Origin: Halodesulfovibrio sp.
GTDB lineage: Bacteria; Desulfobacterota; Desulfovibrionia; Desulfovibrionales; Desulfovibrionaceae
Direction: 5' to 3'
NCBI GenBank assembly: GCA_003252375.1
Contig: QKEJ01000094.1
Location: 1-53,992, forward strand
Length of the DNA: 53,992 nucleotides
The translations under genes were made by a program, and so were the position numbers. The notes beneath the pieces are model-generated. The model was not told where the DNA came from. It saw nothing but the letters and a program-made list of their open reading frames with translations, and did no database searches. Below, piece by piece: positions 45,016 to 53,320 of this stretch (positions are counted from its first letter, which is position 1; every line of letters starts with the position of its first letter).

Positions 45016-45621
45016 TCAGGAGCGCTGGGCCGCCATGGTGCGTTGGCGTTCCGCCTTCCAGACGAAGCTGGCCACGTCACGGTTGGCGGTGGATTCGAAT
45101 CGGCGGATCTGCTGCACGGTATCCTTGTCCAGAAGGTCGTCTTCCCCGGCCACGTACACCTCGCCCCACAAGCGCTGGATGACGAACGAGCAGGCGGAAA
45201 GGGGGGCCAGCAGGGCTGTGGATGCATCATCCAGTGCCGAGGCGTCACGTCCCTGCAGGAACCCGGCGTGCAACGAGCTGACCTCGCTTCCCCGGACGTT
45301 GAGGTAGGCTTCCAGCGCCGCGCCGGTGGTCGGGATATCCTGCCGGACCAGCCGGAAGGGGGATTTCTTGCGGGTATGCTCTCCCAGCCGTTGCCAGAGC
45401 AGGGAAAATGCCTGCTGGAAGGCCTGTGAATCCCCGGCGTTTTGAAAGGGGAGGGGCTCTTCCCAGAACAGCGGGAACAGGCTTGACGGCTCAATGGCCG
45501 CAGGCGCCACCCGTTCGCCCATCAGAAAGGCCCTGACGGCGGGGAAGGCGTAGGTGCATGGATAGCGCGTCAACTGGGCTTCAACCAGTTCGCGAATGCG
45601 GGTGTCGGTCTGGGGGGTCAT
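45016..45621 (-). CDS. Hypothetical protein, 201 residues
   Basis: I do not recognise this protein. It is soluble, has no signal peptide or transmembrane helix, and has one Cys near the N-terminus (YPCTYAF) and one in the middle. Conserved-looking stretches are FPAVRAFLMGERV and FVIQRLWGEVYVAG. A GGAGG site lies before ATG 45621. It lies 17 bases upstream of the Cys-rich gene on the same strand, so it may belong to that operon. Confidence 0.65.
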   Translation of the reverse strand: MTPQTDTRIRELVEAQLTRYPCTYAFPAVRAFLMGERVAPAAIEPSSLFPLFWEEPLPFQNAGDSQAFQQAFSLLWQRLGEHTRKKSPFRLVRQDIPTTGAALEAYLNVRGSEVSSLHAGFLQGRDASALDDASTALLAPLSACSFVIQRLWGEVYVAGEDDLLDKDTVQQIRRFESTANRDVASFVWKAERQRTMAAQRS

Positions 45622-45728
45622 GGTTGCCTCCGGGCTGATCCGCGCCGCACGTATGGTCGCATGGCGCGCGGGGTATCAGTAGCCCAGTCGGCAACGGATG
45701 TGAAGAGGCAGGCGGGGGAGTGCCGTTC

Positions 45729-45762
45729 CGGCAGGGACGGCCCGGTTGGGGCGTCCCTGCCG
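45729..45762 (-). terminator. Terminator-like hairpin after flavodoxin
   Basis: A perfect 11-bp stem CGGCAGGGACG/CGTCCCTGCCG with a 12-base loop lies 20 bases after the flavodoxin stop. No T-run follows, so it is either a weak terminator or a 3'-end stabiliser. Confidence 0.5.
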
Positions 45763-45781
45763 TGCAGAACCTTTGGACGGG

Positions 45782-46431
<650 letters not shown>

Positions 46432-46491
46432 GGAGGGCATTGCCGATAGGGTATGGCCGGATTCCACTTTCACCCATACGAAAGGTGCACC

Positions 46492-47184
46492 ATGAGCGAC
46501 ACCCCCTGCCCGCAGATAATTGAAGCATTGCGTGAGGATATCAATCTGCGTCTTGCCCCCTCCGAGGCCCTGGCCGAGCTGGCGCGCGCTGCACGCCGTC
46601 TCCACTTTGAAAAGGGGGCGTACGTGTTCGAGGCCGGGGACAGCGCGGAGCAGTATTATCTGGTGGAGAGCGGGCGGGTCGTCTTGTCGCGGGAGTCGCC
46701 GGGGGGAAAGGTCTTCACGTTCCGCATCGCCGTGCGGGGGACGCCGCTGAACGCCGTAACCTGTTTCCGGACCCGTGTCCGGTTCTTTTCCGCCCGCGTT
46801 GCCGAAGCCGCCACCATCATCACCATTCCCTGTGCGGTCTTCAAGGCCTGGGTGCTCGATAATCCAGCGGTAGCCGCCGGCATTATCAGTACCATGGGCG
46901 ACCTGCTGGACGGTGCCTACACACGCATTCTGGATCTCATTGACGAGAGCGTCGAGAAACGCATCCTGAATGCCCTGAGCATGCTCTCTTCCCGAATCGG
47001 ACTGGAGTTGCCGCTGACCAACGCCGATGTGGCGGAACTGGTGGGAACTTCCCGCGAGTCTGCGGCGCGCGTCATTTCCCGCCTGCAGGAGCATGGCCTT
47101 GTCGCGAAGTCGCGCGGGGCCATCAGCGTCATGGACAAGGAGCGCCTCGACGCCTCGTCCACCAGTCCCTTCTTCATTCTCTGA
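46492..47184 (+). CDS. Crp/Fnr-family transcriptional regulator
   Basis: A 230-residue regulator. An N-terminal cyclic-nucleotide-binding-like beta roll is present (KGAYVFEAGDSAEQYYLVESG at about 38-58 and PGGKVFTFRIAV), then a dimer helix and a C-terminal helix-turn-helix (LTNADVAELVGTSRESAARV at about 182-201). The four N-terminal Cys of Fnr are absent, so an oxygen-sensing 4Fe-4S cluster is unlikely; haem or another ligand is possible. The start at 46492 has AAAGGTG upstream. Confidence 0.92.
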   Translation: MSDTPCPQIIEALREDINLRLAPSEALAELARAARRLHFEKGAYVFEAGDSAEQYYLVESGRVVLSRESPGGKVFTFRIAVRGTPLNAVTCFRTRVRFFSARVAEAATIITIPCAVFKAWVLDNPAVAAGIISTMGDLLDGAYTRILDLIDESVEKRILNALSMLSSRIGLELPLTNADVAELVGTSRESAARVISRLQEHGLVAKSRGAISVMDKERLDASSTSPFFIL

Positions 47185-47334
47185 GCGGAATTCTGCGTCT
47201 CAGTGACCCGGATCATTGTTCCCTGGTCAGATCCCGTCTAGAAATGGCGTTTGGTGCTGCCGTCGCGGACCGTCATCCTGTGTGACGTCCGTTGCGGTGG
47301 CGCATGGCAACATGTCAACACGCTACGGGAGCAT

Positions 47335-47655
47335 ATGGTGCAAGGATACCTTGTTACGTTTTATACCCAGCAGAATCGCACGCATGATGGGGTTCCGCTG
47401 GCCCGGTGGATAATCGGGCAAGCCAAGCAGCTGGGCGTCGGCGGCGCCACACTGTTTTCCGGCAGGGAAGGATTCGGGCATGACGGCCGGTTCCATTCCG
47501 AGAACTATTTTGATCTGGAAGATCCGCCCCTGCAGGTCGCCATGGCGCTCAGCGCCGAGGAATGCCAGACCCTGATGGATCGTCTGCGCACGAGCGGCGT
47601 GCGGGTTTTCTACACGAAATCCCCAATCGATTTCGGGTTCACCACGGAGCGTTGA
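47335..47655 (+). CDS. DUF190 family protein (PII-like fold)
   Basis: A 106-residue protein of the DUF190 family. Hallmarks are VTFYTQQNRTHDGVPLARWI near the N-terminus, GVGGATLFSGREGFGHDGRF-type stretch (GATLFSGREGFGHDG) in the middle and a short beta-rich end. The family has a PII-like fold and is often encoded with CrcB fluoride channels; none is here. The ATG at 47335 has GGGAG close upstream; an in-frame TTG at 47251 adds a Cys-rich extension that is less likely. Confidence 0.8.
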   Translation: MVQGYLVTFYTQQNRTHDGVPLARWIIGQAKQLGVGGATLFSGREGFGHDGRFHSENYFDLEDPPLQVAMALSAEECQTLMDRLRTSGVRVFYTKSPIDFGFTTER

Positions 47656-47776
47656 GAACGCCATGCGCCATGATGCCCAGAGGCTGCGGCGCGCCGTGTC
47701 CGGGTGAAACTTCTCTTTGTACCCCTTGTCGTCAAACGGTGGAGGGCGTTCGTGCGCCCGCCCGAAAGGAACTGGT

Positions 47777-48487
47777 ATGATCGGTCCGTATATCAATGGA
47801 GCGGCGCTTGTGCTTGGAAGCGCCGCAGGGGCTCTTATTGGTCCCAAACTCAATGTCGGCATCCGGCAGCAGATGCCCATGGTCTTCGGGTGCGCCTCCA
47901 TGGGGCTTGGCGTCGCCATGATCGTGAAGGTGAAATTCCTGGCCCCGGTGGTGCTCGCCCTGGTGGTGGGCGCTCTTTTCGGTGAACTGATTCAGCTGGA
48001 GCGGCTCATCCAGAAGGCCGCAGCCAGTGCCCGCACGCTGATCGAGAAGGTGGTGCCCCCTGCCAGCGACATCAGTCAGGAGGAGTTTCTGGACAAGTTC
48101 GTCGCCCTGCTGGTGCTGTTCTGCATGAGCGGGACCGGCGTGTACGGCTCCATGAGCGAGGGCATGACCGGTGATCCCACTCTGCTTGTGGTCAAGGCCA
48201 TTCTTGATCTGTTTACGGCGCCGATCTTCGCCTCGACCATGGGGATTACCGTCGGCATCCTCGTGGTTCCGCAGTTCCTTGTGCAGGGGATGCTGTACTG
48301 GGGGGCCTCACTCATCCTGCCCCTGACAACGCCGGACATGCTGGCGGATTTTTCCGCCTGCGGCGGCCTCATCATGTTGGCCACCGGGTTCCGCATCTGC
48401 GGGATCAAGCAATTCCCGGTGGCAAGCATGATTCCGGCGCTGCTTCTGGTCATGCCGCTCTCGTGGCTGTGGGCCGAATTCGTGTAG
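47777..48487 (+). CDS. DUF554 family membrane protein (YqgA/YdfK-like)
   Basis: An integral membrane protein of 236 residues with about six to seven helices. It begins MIGPYINGAALVLGSAAGAL, and has the family features GALFGELIQLERLI, FCMSGTGVYGSMSEG and GGLIMLATGFRICGIKQFPV. Transport function is suspected from topology but unproven. AAGGA precedes the ATG. It follows DUF190 by 121 bases on the same strand and ends before a terminator. Confidence 0.88.
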   Translation: MIGPYINGAALVLGSAAGALIGPKLNVGIRQQMPMVFGCASMGLGVAMIVKVKFLAPVVLALVVGALFGELIQLERLIQKAAASARTLIEKVVPPASDISQEEFLDKFVALLVLFCMSGTGVYGSMSEGMTGDPTLLVVKAILDLFTAPIFASTMGITVGILVVPQFLVQGMLYWGASLILPLTTPDMLADFSACGGLIMLATGFRICGIKQFPVASMIPALLLVMPLSWLWAEFV

Positions 48488-48510
48488 CGGAGGGGGGCAG
48501 TGCACGCATG

Positions 48511-48540
48511 AAGGGGCCGCATCTTTGATGCAGCCCCTTT
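48511..48540. terminator. Terminator after the DUF554 gene
   Basis: AAGGGGC-GCATC pairs with GATGC-GCCCCTT around TTT, with one C/A mismatch, followed by TTTG. It can serve the DUF554 gene and, in reverse, the deacetylase. It resembles the tRNA-Asp terminator at 50645-50674. Confidence 0.7.
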
Positions 48541-48547
48541 GTATGTA

Positions 48548-48592
48548 TGGCAGAGCGGACAGGAGGCGAACCTGCGGCCTTCGTCTGACACG
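48548..48592 (-). pseudogene. tRNA-Asp-like 3' half relic
   Basis: On the minus strand the end GGCCGC-A-GGTTC...TCC-T-GTCCGCTC-T-GCCA matches the intact tRNA-Asp 3' end at about 26 of 32 positions by my alignment. It keeps a T-arm stem with a paired change, the encoded CCA, and a TGTCA like the Asp anticodon loop. The matching 5' half (GCAGAGC acceptor strand) is absent, so it cannot be a working tRNA. Its downstream hairpin is also alike. Confidence 0.6.
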
Positions 48593-48629
48593 CCGATAGA
48601 AGGCATGGTGCTGAAGGGCGTGCTGTCGG

Positions 48630-49676
48630 CTATTGCTGGCCGGTCTGGGGAATGCGGCCAAGTGTTCCCTTGCCCCCGAAAAGAGGATCCACGTAGCGGT
48701 TGTCCCCCGGGGTGTCAAAGAAGCCATCGCGTACGGTTTCCACGGGTCCCATTTCCAGCAGTTCGCTGACGGTTACGAATTCGTAGCCCAGCTTTCGCAG
48801 TTCTGGTACCAGTCTGGGAACCAGTAACTGTGTTTTCTTGGGGACCGCATTGGCGTGCATGAGGATAATGGCCCCGGGCTTCAGCTTCTTGAGGTTCCAC
48901 GCAACGAGCTGGTCCACGGTGCGGTCCAGTTCATCCTGTTCTCCTTCCACCGACCACTGGATCATGGGCAACCCCATTGAGGCGACAATGGCAGCCGTGT
49001 GCTCGTTGTTGCGTCCGTAAGGCAGCCGCATCAGCCGCAAAGACGAGGGGATGGATGTCATTTCCGACTGTACCCCGCGGGCCTTGGCCCGTTTCCCAAG
49101 TTCCGTGTACAGCACCTCATATTGCCCTTGCGTCCAGTTCAACTGCTCCCTGACTTCCTGTTCATCCATCAGGGCGAAGTTGCCGTGGGTCCATGCATGG
49201 TTGCCCATCTCGAAGAGCGGGTCTGCCATGAGCTGCATGGCCTTTTCTGGATGGGAGCGCATCCATTTGCCGCCAGCAAAGAAGGTGGCCTTGATTTGCT
49301 GGTCGCGCAGATAGTTGATGATATCCTTCTGGTATCCGGCCAGATGCGGCGCGCGCTCGCACAGGTCGAACGTCAGGGCGACAACCTTGCGGTTGTTTCC
49401 GGGGACGACGCGTACGATGACTTGCTGCCGCGCAGGAGGGACGGGGGGCAGAACGTGTTCCGGGCTGGTGCGAACAGGGGGGCGAAGGTCGGGGGCGGCA
49501 AGGGTGGCGCGCGCAAGATCGCTGTCTGAGCCGGCCAATTGTGCATCAAACCACAGGGTGTGCAGCAGGGAGGAGGAGCCGAAGGTCTGGGCGGCACGGA
49601 CATCCGTTGTCCCGTAGGCAAAGAGGCATGTGAGAATGAACAGGATGCCCATGAGGGCAGAGCGGACTGAAGTCAT
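48630..49676 (-). CDS. Periplasmic polysaccharide deacetylase (NodB fold)
   Basis: A CE4-type deacetylase of 348 residues. An N-terminal signal peptide (ALMGILFILTCLFAYG) is followed by a Pro-rich spacer and the NodB domain from about residue 95. The metal motifs are altered TFDLCE (in place of TFDD), GNHAWTHGN (His-x3-His) at about 158-166, RLPYGRNN near 218 and ILMHAN near 275. The target glycan is not known; peptidoglycan or an exopolysaccharide is possible. It lies 15 bases after the HD-GYP gene, likely cotranscribed. Confidence 0.9.
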   Translation of the reverse strand: MTSVRSALMGILFILTCLFAYGTTDVRAAQTFGSSSLLHTLWFDAQLAGSDSDLARATLAAPDLRPPVRTSPEHVLPPVPPARQQVIVRVVPGNNRKVVALTFDLCERAPHLAGYQKDIINYLRDQQIKATFFAGGKWMRSHPEKAMQLMADPLFEMGNHAWTHGNFALMDEQEVREQLNWTQGQYEVLYTELGKRAKARGVQSEMTSIPSSLRLMRLPYGRNNEHTAAIVASMGLPMIQWSVEGEQDELDRTVDQLVAWNLKKLKPGAIILMHANAVPKKTQLLVPRLVPELRKLGYEFVTVSELLEMGPVETVRDGFFDTPGDNRYVDPLFGGKGTLGRIPQTGQQ

Positions 49677-49691
49677 GGAAATATCCTTCGC

Positions 49692-50483
49692 TTATTCGGA
49701 TGCACTCGCCGTGTTGGCGTATGGCTCAAGGCCGCCCTTGTTGATTTCTTCAATGAACACCTCAACCAGTTCCGGATCAAGGTGGTCTCCGGCAAGTTTG
49801 CGCAGGATCGCAAAGGCTGCCTCAGCGGACTGGCCTTGCTGGTAGCTACGGGTGGTGGTGATGGCGTCAAAACAGTCGGCAATGGCAATGATGCGGACCC
49901 CCTGCGGGAGATCGCCTGCGGGAATGCCTCGCGGATAGCCGGTGCCGTCCATGCGTTCGTGGTGGGAGTGCACGAATTCCAGGACGGGCTTCAGAAAGTC
50001 CAGCCCTTCAAGGATTTCCATGCCCCAGATGGGATGGGTCCTGATTTCCGCAAGCATTTCCGGATCCGGTCTGGTGTCCTGATTGGAGAGCAGGCGGTCG
50101 GAAAAACCGATCTTGCCTATATCGTGCAGCATGCCGCCTATGCGGATGTGTTCGGTTTCCTCGTCATCCAGCTTGAGGCGTCTGGCCAGGCGTTCGCCAT
50201 ACCGGGATACCCGTTCTGCATGCCCCTTGGTATAGACATCGCGGGCGGAGAGGGCGTTGGCCATGCCGAGCACGGTCTTGAGGACGTTTTCCTTGAGCTC
50301 TCTGAACAGCAGTTCCAGATTGTACTCGCGGGATTCGATGCTGACCATCATCATGCCGACGGCTTCGGCGGTTTCCCGTATCGGCTGCGGATAGTCCGCC
50401 TGCGTGAGCTGGAAAATCTCGTCGGAATATTCGCCGGCTGCGATGCGTTTGATGATGTCCAGTAACTGGTCCTGTCCCTTCAT
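49692..50483 (-). CDS. HD-GYP domain protein (c-di-GMP phosphodiesterase-like)
   Basis: A cytoplasmic protein of 263 residues. A helical N-terminal part of about 70 residues precedes an HD-GYP domain: His88 (KGHAERVSRYGERLA), His120-Asp121 (LHDIGKIG), HPIWGMEIL, HHERMDGTGYPRG with the GYP triad, and IIAIADCFDAITTTRSYQ. It should degrade cyclic di-GMP; no recognised sensor domain is attached. The start at 50483 has GGAG 7 bases upstream. It may link c-di-GMP to envelope change through the next gene. Confidence 0.92.
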   Translation of the reverse strand: MKGQDQLLDIIKRIAAGEYSDEIFQLTQADYPQPIRETAEAVGMMMVSIESREYNLELLFRELKENVLKTVLGMANALSARDVYTKGHAERVSRYGERLARRLKLDDEETEHIRIGGMLHDIGKIGFSDRLLSNQDTRPDPEMLAEIRTHPIWGMEILEGLDFLKPVLEFVHSHHERMDGTGYPRGIPAGDLPQGVRIIAIADCFDAITTTRSYQQGQSAEAAFAILRKLAGDHLDPELVEVFIEEINKGGLEPYANTASASE

Positions 50484-50644
50484 GTGTTCTCCCCCTGTTG
50501 TCGTGGCTCGGTGGCGGCCTGGGTTGCGCCTCTTGAATGGCCTGCCAGCGGCGTTGGACTCTAGCCGCGAATGGCCCGGTGGACAATTAGATATCGTGGG
50601 GGGAGCGTGCATCTGTGCCCGTCGGGCGACGCTGAAGGCCATAC

Positions 50645-50674
50645 AAAAAGGGCTGCATCGTGTGATGCAGCCCT
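50645..50674 (-). terminator. Terminator of the tRNA-Val/tRNA-Asp unit
   Basis: On the minus strand AGGGCTGCATC and GATGCAGCCCT pair perfectly (11 bp) around a 4-base loop, followed by TTTTTG. It lies 10 bases after the tRNA-Asp CCA end. Confidence 0.93.
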
Positions 50675-50684
50675 CTTGCATTCA

Positions 50685-50763
<79 letters not shown>

Positions 50764-50766
50764 ATG

Positions 50767-50842
50767 TGGTAGACGGTACAGGACTTGAACCTGTGGCCCC
50801 CGCCGTGTGAAGGCGATGCTCTACCAGCTGAGCTAACCGTCC
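50767..50842 (-). tRNA. tRNA-Val (CAC)
   Basis: The acceptor stem is GGACGGT/ACCGTCT (one G:T pair). D arm with AGCTCAGCTGGTAGAGC, anticodon arm CGCC-TTCACAC-GGCG with anticodon CAC, T arm ACAGG-TTCAAGT-CCTGT, and encoded CCA. Confidence 0.97.
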
Positions 50843-50857
50843 ATGTGAGGAGCACTG

Positions 50858-50884
50858 TTTATACGGACTCTCGGATGCTGTCAA
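50858..50884 (-). promoter_or_regulatory. Promoter of the tRNA-Val/tRNA-Asp unit
   Basis: Minus-strand TTGACA (perfect), a 15-base spacer and TATAAA (5 of 6), 16 bases upstream of the tRNA-Val 5' end. The spacer is short but within the working range. Confidence 0.6.
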
Positions 50885-50953
50885 CAGAATCTCGCCGAGT
50901 TTGCAATGAATTCGACGAAAAACTTTCCGAGGGGGGATGCCCGTCGTGCCGGA

Positions 50954-51607
50954 CTATTGGACGGCAATGTCGGCGGTGCGGGTCAGCGTTACCCGCTTGG
51001 CAGTTGCCGGGCCGGTATGGAGCAGCCAGACGGCCGCCTGCTCGATGAACAGACTTTCCGCCGAGAGGCCGTCAACGGGCAGGATGACCTGCAGCCCGCG
51101 TTGCGCCGCGCCGGTGGCGGTGTTCAGGACCGCTCCGTGTGCGGCCGTGCCCGTGACGATGACGGTACTGACGTGCAGGTCTTCAAGCAGGGTCTCCAGC
51201 GGCGTGTTCAGGAACTTGTCCACGCTGGCCTGCACGACCGGGTCGCCATGCCGGGGCGCAACCGCCGGAAGGATGGTCTCCCGCGTCCCCTTGGGGGTGA
51301 TGCTGTACAGTACCGGCATGTGCGCCTCGCGGGCGCGGCGCATCAGGTCGGCAATGCGGGGCACTGTTTCAAGGCAGCGCGGTCGTCGTTCCGCGTTGCA
51401 GGTCAGTTCCTCTATGTCGAGTATGAGCAGGGCCGTGGTGGCGTGGGCTACCGAAACGGCTTGTACTGCAGGGGCTTCCGGGGGCTGCACGGATGTCCAG
51501 TCGCGGACGATGTCCTTGTATTCCGCCGCACCCGAGGGGGCGCAGGTCAGCAGTACGAGGAGCAATGCCGGAATCAGACGCAGGGCGTTCGCCATAAACG
51601 TATGCAT
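50954..51607 (-). CDS. Periplasmic isochorismatase-fold protein lacking the catalytic Cys
   Basis: A 217-residue protein with an N-terminal signal peptide (LRLIPALLLVLLTCAPSGA) followed by an isochorismatase-like hydrolase domain. The usual triad is Asp-Lys-Cys. Asp64 (LILDIEEL) and Lys131 (VDKFLNTPLETLLED) are present, but the position of the nucleophile in the GTAAHGAVLNTATGA loop is Ala159 where the family has Cys. It is therefore probably not an active thiol hydrolase. The start at 51607 has AGGA 8 bases upstream. The function is unknown. Confidence 0.82.
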   Translation of the reverse strand: MHTFMANALRLIPALLLVLLTCAPSGAAEYKDIVRDWTSVQPPEAPAVQAVSVAHATTALLILDIEELTCNAERRPRCLETVPRIADLMRRAREAHMPVLYSITPKGTRETILPAVAPRHGDPVVQASVDKFLNTPLETLLEDLHVSTVIVTGTAAHGAVLNTATGAAQRGLQVILPVDGLSAESLFIEQAAVWLLHTGPATAKRVTLTRTADIAVQ

Positions 51608-51763
51608 GGTGGTATCCTCGCTGGTTCGGGATGGGAATGAGGTTTTTTCATGATGCAGCGTTGCAACATGTTTCGGGGATGTCAATGAGATACCGGAAGA
51701 TGGCCGGTCCGTTCTTTCGTCCTGCATGCAGGCGAGGGGGCGTTTTTGTGCCGGGAATGTCTC

Positions 51764-51791
51764 TTGACATGTACAGGGTTTTCGATAGCAT
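51764..51791 (+). promoter_or_regulatory. Sigma-70 promoter of the rsgA leader
   Basis: TTGACA (perfect), a 16-base spacer and TAGCAT (4 of 6). It starts a leader of about 290 bases in front of rsgA. An in-frame AAGGAG plus 14-codon ORF lies 17 bases downstream. Confidence 0.6.
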
Positions 51792-51818
51792 CCCGGCACG
51801 ACATATCAAGGAGTCTGG

Positions 51819-51863
51819 ATGTTACATAAGTGCATGGATCTTGTGCCCTCCGTATGGAAATAA
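51819..51863 (+). CDS. Possible 14-residue leader peptide
   Basis: ATG at 51819 is preceded by AAGGAG five bases upstream, better than the site in front of rsgA itself. The ORF encodes MLHKCMDLVPSVWK and ends in TAA. No run of one amino acid is seen, so classical attenuation is not indicated. It could be a translated upstream ORF or a chance match. Confidence 0.35.
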   Translation: MLHKCMDLVPSVWK

Positions 51864-52085
51864 CGGGCAATCGACAGGTCTGAGCTACTTTGGGCCGCGC
51901 ATTCGTGCGGCTGTCATATGGTTGTTTCCAACCAGCCTGGAGTTGTTTCGTTCGAAACAGGTCTTTTCGTTCGCCCGTATTTTCATACCCCCATTCTGCG
52001 TGCCATTGGCCGCCGGTCCTTCTGTTGACCGGCGTGTGTTTGTGCTTGGCCGGGGTGCATCCCCGGCGACAACGAAGAGAATGAA
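51864..52085 (+). other. Structured leader upstream of rsgA
   Basis: The region holds a 16-base palindrome TGTTTCG-TT-CGAAACA (51944-51959), and a nearby direct repeat of TTTCGTTCG (51946-51954 and 51965-51973). It also has two perfect 7-bp hairpins: GCCGGTC/GACCGGC with an 8-base loop (52012-52033) and GCCGGGG/CCCCGGC with a 5-base loop (52049-52067). Neither hairpin has a T-run. A 155-codon frame covers the region but looks non-coding. Confidence 0.5.
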
Positions 52086-53213
52086 ATGGGATCCATAATG
52101 ACTTCACAGAGAGTGTGTGAACACGACTATGCGGGCTGTACGCTGGCGGAGGGACTTCGCCAGATAGGGTGGAACGAGCATTTTGAGCGTCAGATGGCTG
52201 GTCTGGATATCGCGCCGGGCCGGGTGGCCAGAGTGCTGAGCGCTCAGCGGGACCAGTTTCTGGTCACGGATGGACTTGCCGAGTGGCTCTGCACGCCTTC
52301 GGGAAAGGTGCGGCATAACAGGCAGGGAGACTACCCCGTTACCGGGGATTGGGTGATCGTCCGGGAAACCGTCATCGAGCAGGTGCTCGCCCGGAAGAAC
52401 CTGCTCAGTCGCGGAGATGCCGGTTCGCGCGGCACACGGCAGCCATCGGCAACCCGTGTGCAGCCCATCGGCGCGAACATCGACATGGCGTTCATCGTCT
52501 GCGGCCTTGACCGTGACTACAATCTGCGGCGCATCGAGCGGTATCTGACCCTGATCTACAACTGCGGCATCACCCCGGTGGTGGTTCTGACCAAGGCCGA
52601 CCTGCATGACGACCCGGAACCGTTTCGGCAGGAGGTGGAAAGCGTGGCCTTTGGCGTGCCCGTGGTGCTGACCTCCATGCATGCCGAAGACAGTGCGCAG
52701 GCGTTGCACGGGTTTGTCGGAGGCGGGCGGACCGTGGCCATGCTCGGCTCTTCCGGAGCAGGAAAATCCACCCTTGCGAACGTGCTCTACGGGAGCGACA
52801 TGCGGGCCACGGCAGCCGTGAGTACCAGCGTGGGCAAGGGGCGGCATACCACCACGGCCCGGGAGCTCATCCGCATGCCGCAGGGCGGGATGCTGATGGA
52901 CAATCCGGGCATCCGCGAGATCGCCTTTTCAACTGCCGGCGGCGGCGTGGATACGGCCTTTCCGGACATTCAGCGGCTGGCCGAGGGCTGCGCCTTCGGG
53001 GATTGCACGCATGCGCATGAACCGGGCTGTGCCGTGCAGCAGGCCGTTGTGGATGGCGAACTTGAGGCGCATCGTCTGGAGAGCTACCACAAGATGGCCC
53101 GCGAGATGGCGTATGTGGCGGAGCGCAGTGAAAAGAGCGCGGACCGCCTTGAAAAGGAGCGCTGGCGGGAGGTCTCCCTCCTGATCCGGCGCATGAAGAA
53201 GAAGGGGGAGTAG
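52086..53213 (+). CDS. rsgA: Ribosome small subunit-dependent GTPase RsgA
   Basis: A circularly permuted GTPase that checks 30S maturation. The 375-residue product has an N-terminal OB fold, then the G motifs in permuted order: TKAD (G4, about residue 178), GSSGAGKST (G1, about 222) and DNPGIRE (G3, about 275). A zinc knuckle follows (FGDCTHAHEPGCAV near 308-321), as in the family, then a basic helical tail. A second ATG at 52098 is a possible start; neither has a strong ribosome-binding site. Confidence 0.95.
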   Translation: MGSIMTSQRVCEHDYAGCTLAEGLRQIGWNEHFERQMAGLDIAPGRVARVLSAQRDQFLVTDGLAEWLCTPSGKVRHNRQGDYPVTGDWVIVRETVIEQVLARKNLLSRGDAGSRGTRQPSATRVQPIGANIDMAFIVCGLDRDYNLRRIERYLTLIYNCGITPVVVLTKADLHDDPEPFRQEVESVAFGVPVVLTSMHAEDSAQALHGFVGGGRTVAMLGSSGAGKSTLANVLYGSDMRATAAVSTSVGKGRHTTTARELIRMPQGGMLMDNPGIREIAFSTAGGGVDTAFPDIQRLAEGCAFGDCTHAHEPGCAVQQAVVDGELEAHRLESYHKMAREMAYVAERSEKSADRLEKERWREVSLLIRRMKKKGE

Positions 53214-53257
53214 CCCCCGCACCGTGACGCATGCACGCGCCACGCATTCCAAACGAA

Positions 53258-53290
53258 AAGGACACCGGCCGCAGGGCCGGTGTCCTTCTT
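53258..53290. terminator. Bidirectional terminator between rsgA and yjdM
   Basis: A 13-bp stem AAGGACACCGGCC/GGCCGGTGTCCTT with a 4-base loop is flanked by A and T runs, and lies between the convergent genes. Confidence 0.9.
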
Positions 53291-53320
53291 GTAGTATTTG
53301 CAGTGCGTCAGCGGACGGGA

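Noticed and set aside
48548-48624. A complete second tRNA-Asp
   Set aside because: The 5' acceptor strand and D arm that would pair with the 3' half are missing.
51631-52098. 155-codon open frame upstream of rsgA
   Set aside because: Mixed composition without conserved motifs, crosses the rsgA leader hairpins and promoter, and has no good ribosome-binding site.
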